From assembly GCF_002007605.1 (NCBI RefSeq), contig NZ_CP019799.1:620001-684000 (forward strand): a stretch of 64,000 nucleotides of DNA. The letters run 5' to 3'. The stretch is from Cellvibrio sp. PSBB023. GTDB taxonomy: Bacteria; Pseudomonadota; Gammaproteobacteria; Pseudomonadales; Cellvibrionaceae. Positions within the stretch are counted from its first letter, which is position 1, and each line of letters opens with the position of its first letter. The notes under the pieces were generated by a model. The model was not told the origin of the DNA and did not search any database. It was given only the letters and a program-made list of their open reading frames with translations. Both the position numbers and the translations under genes were made by a program. This document shows, piece after piece, positions 60,345 to 64,000 of the stretch.

Positions 60345-63300
60345 ATGCAATCATTAAACTTCGAGCAGCTTCGACCTTACTGGCCTGATTTGGCTAGCCT
60401 TGGCGGTCATGCAGAAAAGTACGCGTTTGATGACCCGCAAAGTGCGCTCATCAAGTTACGCTGCTTTGCGGAATTGATGGTGGGTATTGTCTACCGCGAG
60501 TTTCGCTTGCCCAGTCAACCGACTGATAAATTTGTAGATCGCCTGCAAGCCGCTGTATTCACCGCTGCGGTTGATAAATCCATCCTCGATAAATTTCACG
60601 CGATTCGCAAAGTCGGCAATAGCGCCGCGCACGATGGCAAATTTGCCAAGGGCGATAGCCTGTGGTTGCTAAAAGAAGCACACATTCTCAGCTACTGGTT
60701 GTTACTATCCACCCAGCCGCGCGATCAAGTTGTGGTGCAGCCTTTTGTATCGCCCGCGCATCTCCAAGAAAAACCGAATCCCAAAAAAGCCGAAGAGCAT
60801 CAAGCGCGCTTAGAGCAAGCCCTTGCAGAATTAGAAGCAGCAAAAGCGGCTGAAGAAGCGGCAGTGCGTGAAAATGCTAAATTAAAAATCCAGCTTACCG
60901 AGGCGGAGCAAGCTAAATTCCAGCACGCCAGTGCGGTCGCCAAAAACAGTTTGGAATTGAACGAGGCAGAAACCCGCCGCCGCATGATCGATACCGAATT
61001 GTATTCACGCGGTTGGGATGTTGATTTAGTGCACGGCAAAAATACCGCCGAAGTCACCCGCGAAGAAAAAGTGGACGGCCAGCCAACGGCTTCAGGTGTT
61101 GGTTACTGCGATTACGTTTTATGGGATGACAACGGCAAACCGCTCGCGGTGATCGAAGCCAAGCGCACCCGCGAAAATGTCGAAAAAGGTCGCCAGCAAG
61201 CCATTCTCTATGCGGATGCCCTGGAGAAAAAATTCGGTCAGCGCCCAGTGGTGTTCTACACCAATGGCTATGAGATTTATATTTGCGATGATGCCCAAGG
61301 CTATCAACCGCGCAAACTCTACAGCTATTACAGCAAAGAAAGTCTGCAATATTTAATTCGCCAGCGTAGCGAGAAAAAGCCCTTAGCCACTACGCCGATT
61401 CGCATCGACATTGCCGGGCGCGATTACCAAATCGAAACCATTACCCGCGTGTGCGAACGCTTTAGCCAGAACTACCGTAAAGCGCTGGTAGTGCAGGCAA
61501 CCGGTACGGGTAAAACCCGCGTCTCCATCGGCCTGACCAAACGCATGATCGATGCCGGGTGGGCCAAGCGCGTATTGTTTTTATGCGACCGCAAAGAGCT
61601 GCGCAAACAAGCGGGCAAAGCCTACACCGAGTACCTTACCGAGCCGGCGTACATTGTGGGCAAAAGCAAAAAAGTTGATGTGACCAATGCGCGCATTTAC
61701 GTTGCCACTTACCCCGGTATGATGGGCATTATGGAAGAGTTCGATCCCGGCTTTTTTGATTTGATTATTGCCGACGAATCCCATCGCTCCATCTACAACG
61801 TGTATGGCGATATTTTTAAATACTTCGATGCCTTGCAATTGGGTTTGACTGCCACACCGGTAGAAATGATTAGCCGCTCCACCAGCCAATTGTTCGGCTG
61901 CGAATACAAATTACCCACGGCGAATTATCCGCTGGAAAAAGCCGTGGAAGACAAAAACCTTGTGCCCTTTAAAGTTGTCAGCCACACCACGCAATTTTTG
62001 CGCGAAGGTATTCAAGCAAAATCCCTGAGCGACGAACAAATCGCCGCCCTGGAAGATCAGGGCTTAGACCCGAACGAATTGGATTTCGATGCAAAGGAAA
62101 TCGATAAGGCGGTTTACAACAAAGACACCAACCGCGCGATTCTGCGCAATCTAATGGAAAACGGCCTGCGCATGGCCGATGGCCAAACACTCGGCAAATC
62201 CATGATTTTTGCACGCAATATTCAGCATGCAGAATTGCTGGCGCAACTTTTTGGTGAGATGTACCCCAATTACCTAAAAGAAACCCAAGGCAATTTCTGC
62301 CGCGTGATTCACTCCAAATACGAGCGCGCCGAAGAATTAATCGATGACTTCAAATTAAACGATGGCAGCAGCAAGCAAGTCACCATCGCCATTTCGGTGG
62401 ATATGCTGGATACCGGTATCGATGTGCCAGAAGTGCTCAACTTGGTCTTTGCCAAGCCGGTGAAATCCAAAGTGAAGTTTTGGCAAATGGTAGGGCGGGG
62501 CACGCGCCTGTGTGAACATTTGTTTGGCAAAGATAAACACAAAACCAAATTTCTGATTTTTGATCACTGGGGAAACTTTGATTACTTCGCGGTAGAGCAT
62601 GAGGAAGAAGAGCAGCGCCAGAGTAAATCCGTTGCGCAAAAATTATTTGAAGCGCGCGTTAATTTTGCGACCGATGCATTAGCGTTGGGCGACCTGCCCA
62701 AGTTTGAAAAAATGGTCATGCTCATCAAGCAAGATATAGATGCGCTGGATGACAATTGCATCGCCATTAAAGACAACTGGAAACTAAAACACGAGTTCGG
62801 CACCTTGGCTGTGCTCAATTCATTTGCGCCCGCTACACGCAAAGTGCTGTTAGACAATATCGCGCCCTTAATGCAGTGGCGCAATATTCAAGGGCAGGGT
62901 GATGCGCTGGCCTGGGATCAGGATGTGCTCGCCGTCCAACACGCCTGGCTGAACCACCCTGAATTGCAAGATCAAACCAAAGATCGTTTGCTCCACAAAG
63001 TCAAAACCTTGCAAATGCACCTCAACCAACTGCGCCCCAAGGCACCAATTGTCAATGCCATCCAGCAAGACAGTTATTGGGATCTCAAGAATTTTGATGA
63101 GCTGGAAAAAGCCCGCACCGAATTGCGCGGCGTTATTCATCTGCATAATCCTGGCGCTAAACCGCCAGCAGCGCCCATCACCATTTACGATATTCCAGAG
63201 CATGCCGATAAGTTCGAAATTAAAGAACTGAAAACCAATATCCGCACTGTGGATTATGAAATCTACCGGCAAGAAGTAGAGAAAACCCTGGAGCCGTTAT

Positions 63301-63791
63301 TTAACCAAGACCCGGTTCTGCAAAAAATTCGCGCCGGTGAGCCAGTCACAGAGGAAGAGTTAAACCAGCTCAATGCCTTGGTGCATACGCAAAATGCGCG
63401 GGTGGATTTAAAACTCCTGAAAGAGTTCTACCCGGAATCCTCCCTAGGGGTAGATCAGCTCTTGCGCACCATTATCGGGTTGGATGAGCAAGCCATTCGC
63501 AAACGTTTTGAAATTTTTGTGCAGCAGCATCACATCAGCCTGAATGCGTTGCAGCAGCGCTTTTTGGAATTATTAAAAAGTGAAATCTGTCGCACCGGCC
63601 AGATGAGCATTAGCCGCTTGTATGAGCAGCCCTTTATTGCCCTGCACCAAGACGGTGTAGACGGTTTATTTAAAGAAGAACAAGCGCAACTGATTGCCAA
63701 TTTTATCAGCGACTTCGCGTTAGAGCTTGGCAAAAAGCAAGCGCAAGTACAGCAACAAAATCCCCAAGTACCCAGTTCCTATTCGAACTGA
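60345..63791 (+). CDS. hsdR: Type I restriction enzyme R subunit
   Basis: The DNA-translocating nuclease subunit of a type I restriction system; cuts unmodified DNA far from the recognition site. About 1148 aa. Order: DUF4145-like N-terminus (residues 1-130), a coiled coil about 140-205 (Ala/Glu-rich), HSDR_N PD-(D/E)xK nuclease with LAVIEAKRTREN near 268, a superfamily 2 helicase with Walker A QATGTGKTR near 383 and DESHRS near 476, LGLTATP, and motif VI GRGTRLCEH, then an EcoEI_R-type C-terminal domain. The start at 60345 gives a typical N-terminus; 60327 is an alternative. hsdM follows 33 bp later. It lies directly downstream of tRNA-Leu. Confidence 0.93.
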   Translation: MQSLNFEQLRPYWPDLASLGGHAEKYAFDDPQSALIKLRCFAELMVGIVYREFRLPSQPTDKFVDRLQAAVFTAAVDKSILDKFHAIRKVGNSAAHDGKFAKGDSLWLLKEAHILSYWLLLSTQPRDQVVVQPFVSPAHLQEKPNPKKAEEHQARLEQALAELEAAKAAEEAAVRENAKLKIQLTEAEQAKFQHASAVAKNSLELNEAETRRRMIDTELYSRGWDVDLVHGKNTAEVTREEKVDGQPTASGVGYCDYVLWDDNGKPLAVIEAKRTRENVEKGRQQAILYADALEKKFGQRPVVFYTNGYEIYICDDAQGYQPRKLYSYYSKESLQYLIRQRSEKKPLATTPIRIDIAGRDYQIETITRVCERFSQNYRKALVVQATGTGKTRVSIGLTKRMIDAGWAKRVLFLCDRKELRKQAGKAYTEYLTEPAYIVGKSKKVDVTNARIYVATYPGMMGIMEEFDPGFFDLIIADESHRSIYNVYGDIFKYFDALQLGLTATPVEMISRSTSQLFGCEYKLPTANYPLEKAVEDKNLVPFKVVSHTTQFLREGIQAKSLSDEQIAALEDQGLDPNELDFDAKEIDKAVYNKDTNRAILRNLMENGLRMADGQTLGKSMIFARNIQHAELLAQLFGEMYPNYLKETQGNFCRVIHSKYERAEELIDDFKLNDGSSKQVTIAISVDMLDTGIDVPEVLNLVFAKPVKSKVKFWQMVGRGTRLCEHLFGKDKHKTKFLIFDHWGNFDYFAVEHEEEEQRQSKSVAQKLFEARVNFATDALALGDLPKFEKMVMLIKQDIDALDDNCIAIKDNWKLKHEFGTLAVLNSFAPATRKVLLDNIAPLMQWRNIQGQGDALAWDQDVLAVQHAWLNHPELQDQTKDRLLHKVKTLQMHLNQLRPKAPIVNAIQQDSYWDLKNFDELEKARTELRGVIHLHNPGAKPPAAPITIYDIPEHADKFEIKELKTNIRTVDYEIYRQEVEKTLEPLFNQDPVLQKIRAGEPVTEEELNQLNALVHTQNARVDLKLLKEFYPESSLGVDQLLRTIIGLDEQAIRKRFEIFVQQHHISLNALQQRFLELLKSEICRTGQMSISRLYEQPFIALHQDGVDGLFKEEQAQLIANFISDFALELGKKQAQVQQQNPQVPSSYSN

Positions 63792-63824
63792 GTTATTAAC
63801 CCTAACACCTTATTGAGACACCTG

Positions 63825-64000
63825 ATGATCACCGGTCAACTGAAAAACAAAATCGATAAACTTTGGGAAGAATTCTGGACGGGCGGCGTAGCCAACCCGC
63901 TAACGGTTATCGAGCAAATTACCTTTTTAATGTACGCGCGCCTGCTGGATATGAACGAAACCAGCGACGAGAAAAAAGCGCTGCGTACTAAAAAACCGTT
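63825..64000 (+). CDS. hsdM: Type I restriction methyltransferase subunit, start only
   Basis: The first 58 codons before the right edge read as the N-terminal helical domain of HsdM ([20 protein letters not shown], then [14 protein letters not shown]). This N6-adenine methyltransferase subunit combines with HsdS, which is not in view. The ATG at 63825 follows the hsdR stop by 33 bp, so one transcript is likely. The frame is open to the edge. Confidence 0.9.
   Translation, partial: MITGQLKNKIDKLWEEFWTGGVANPLTVIEQITFLMYARLLDMNETSDEKKALRTKKP

Overview
The window looks like a chromosomal segment of a polysaccharide-degrading gammaproteobacterium, most likely Cellvibrio or a close relative. This is an inference from three things: GH9 and GH6 cellulases with CBM2/CBM10 modules, long poly-serine linkers in several exported proteins, and a Pseudomonas/Cellvibrionales-type housekeeping order (exbB-exbD-lpxK-kdsB-ptp-murB and gacA-uvrC-pgsA-tRNA-Cys-tRNA-Leu).

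Layout. 1-7.1 kb, minus strand: a GH9 endoglucanase cut by the left edge, a three-module GH6 cellulase (Cel6A), a 1.2-kb AT-rich regulatory gap, and a Tat-exported PhoX-type phosphatase lipoprotein behind a clear Pho box. 7.1-11.2 kb: an HDOD protein, a membrane diguanylate cyclase, a DUF72 protein and an AEC-family permease. 11.4-30.7 kb: the most unusual part. Two giant exported proteins (2688 aa and about 2350 aa once a frameshift is repaired) share a C-terminal assembly of a choice-of-anchor U domain, a GlyGly-CTERM-like anchor, a signal-peptide-like segment and an outer-membrane beta-barrel. Between them lies a compact cluster of an Asp/Asn beta-hydroxylase-like enzyme, a sulfotransferase, a GNAT acetyltransferase and a phage-tail-collar (MdpB-like) protein. 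An APS kinase, which makes the sulfotransferase donor PAPS, follows directly. I read this as a possible system for building and modifying surface proteins. 30.8-34.1 kb: a MocR regulator divergent from a PhzF/aminotransferase-IV pair. 34.1-36.4 kb: a REP-flanked small ORF, purU and a MntA/HepT toxin-antitoxin pair. 36.4-50.1 kb: transport, glycogen phosphorylase plus D-lactate dehydrogenase, a second predicted Pho-regulated exported protein (choice-of-anchor I), yggL, yceH, a shikimate-kinase-like gene and several small unknowns. 50.1-60.1 kb: a DASH cryptochrome and the conserved cell-envelope and gacA-uvrC-pgsA blocks, ending in two tRNA genes and a terminator. 60.3 kb to the end: a type I restriction system (hsdR, start of hsdM) directly after the tRNAs, which may be the edge of an accessory island.

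Two genes (the second giant gene and uvrC) are each broken by a single missing base in a G or C run. Sequencing error is as likely as mutation. Shared regulatory motifs tie genes together: two Pho boxes precede two extracellular phosphatase-like genes, and a LacI-type palindrome lies upstream of both cellulase genes.
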